In this document: in pieces, positions 63,848 through 64,000 of the stretch
How positions within the stretch are numbered: the first letter of the stretch is position 1
How the letters are laid out: each line of letters opens with the position of its first letter
Origin: Dactylorhiza incarnata
Lineage: Eukaryota > Streptophyta > Magnoliopsida > Asparagales > Orchidaceae
Assembly (NCBI GenBank): GCA_033032865.1
Contig: JAWHQI010000756.1
Location: 1-64,000, forward strand
Length of the DNA stretch: 64,000 nt
Direction of reading: 5' to 3'
Made by a program: the position numbers and the translations under genes
Notes under the pieces: generated by a model
Told to the model about the DNA's origin: nothing
Seen by the model: only the letters and a program-made list of their open reading frames with translations
The model's database searches: none

Positions 63848-64000
63848 TGTACAACCCCCGTGTTCGCCAAGGATGCGAAGGTGTTTTCAGGCATCAACTA
63901 CGCAATCCCAGATGGAGCTCGAGCGAGGCGAGCGAGCGAGCGAGTCGGGCTCTGCGAGCCCGGTTCTCGGCAGTTGATCGCGGGAAGGAAGGCGAGTTGG
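63848..64000 (+). repeat. Tat-2 3' LTR, first 153 bases
   Basis: Matches 51997-52155 closely (GTGTTCGCCAAGGATGCGAA, GGCATCAACTACGCAATCCC) with fewer GCGA units; cut off by the window end. Confidence 0.95.

Larger units (their letters stand above)
51997..64000 (+). mobile_element. Tat-2: decayed Tat-lineage gypsy element with pol and antisense genes
   Basis: 5' LTR 51997-52653, primer site, gag-protease, RT, RNase H, second (archaeal-type) RNase H, integrase, a 96-bp tandem array, antisense genes alpha and beta, polypurine tract and the start of the 3' LTR at 63848, cut by the window end. The dual RNase H is diagnostic of the Tat/Ogre group. Every gene has stops or shifts, so the copy is inactive, but its family is the natural source of the pol that Tat-1 lacks. 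Confidence 0.92.

Noticed and set aside
1..64000. tRNA, rRNA or other RNA genes
   Set aside because: No cloverleaf with A and B boxes and no rRNA sequence was seen; tRNA similarity is limited to the copia primer-binding site.

Overview
The window looks like nuclear DNA of a flowering plant: it is a transposon-dense intergenic/intronic stretch with a few intron-bearing host exons. Nearly everything is LTR retrotransposon of the Ty3/gypsy (Tat-lineage, chromovirus, Del/Tekay-like) and Ty1/copia types. Extra antisense ORFs resembling the 'putative gypsy type transposon' (Transposase_28) family and the TTA-flanked Tourist-like MITEs favour a monocot, but the sequence does not settle this.

Layout. 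1-970: 3' part of a long LTR entering from the left, cut into a minus-strand copia relic (971-3047). 3052-5530: 3' half of chromovirus A with its LTR. 6121-6423: dead PIF/Harbinger transposase end. 7456-7783: exon for the N-terminal domain of organellar translation initiation factor IF-2; its C-terminal exons lie at 46843-47522 on the same strand, about 39 kb away, and no G-domain exon was recognised between them. 8370-26121: chromovirus C (minus), split by a 4.2-kb solo LTR (9001-21885, TSD GGTAG), which is itself split by a young Tat-lineage element, Tat-1 (10952-19663, TSD GTGCG). 26140-30960: fragments of two further chromoviruses, a SIRE-like LTR and a decayed copia element. 31153-37955: MITEs plus two stray host exons (filament-like plant protein; group Ia bHLH). 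38162-43790: an intact-looking copia element with 144-bp LTRs (TSD TTGTC), inserted in a Tat gag fragment. 47753-49260: MITEs. 50230-51996: a coiled-coil ORF relic (minus). 51997-64000: Tat-2, a decayed autonomous relative of Tat-1 with gag, protease, RT, RNase H, a second RNase H and integrase.

The most interesting system is the Tat pair. Tat-1 has no pol but keeps an uninterrupted 704-codon gag-protease gene and two antisense genes between gag and the 3' LTR. Each antisense gene has its own TATA box and short introns, and the spliced exons sum to multiples of three. Tat-2 carries the same two antisense genes, with TATA boxes in matching places, plus the pol that Tat-1 lacks. The two elements share R-U5, gag and antisense genes but have unrelated U3 regions. 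Tat-1's LTR carries an array of perfect hairpins built on GCGAGTGGGG/CCCCACTCGC, and the same arm sequence recurs as hairpins just upstream of the antisense promoter. This suggests a pol-less element moved in trans that keeps a conserved antisense transcription programme.
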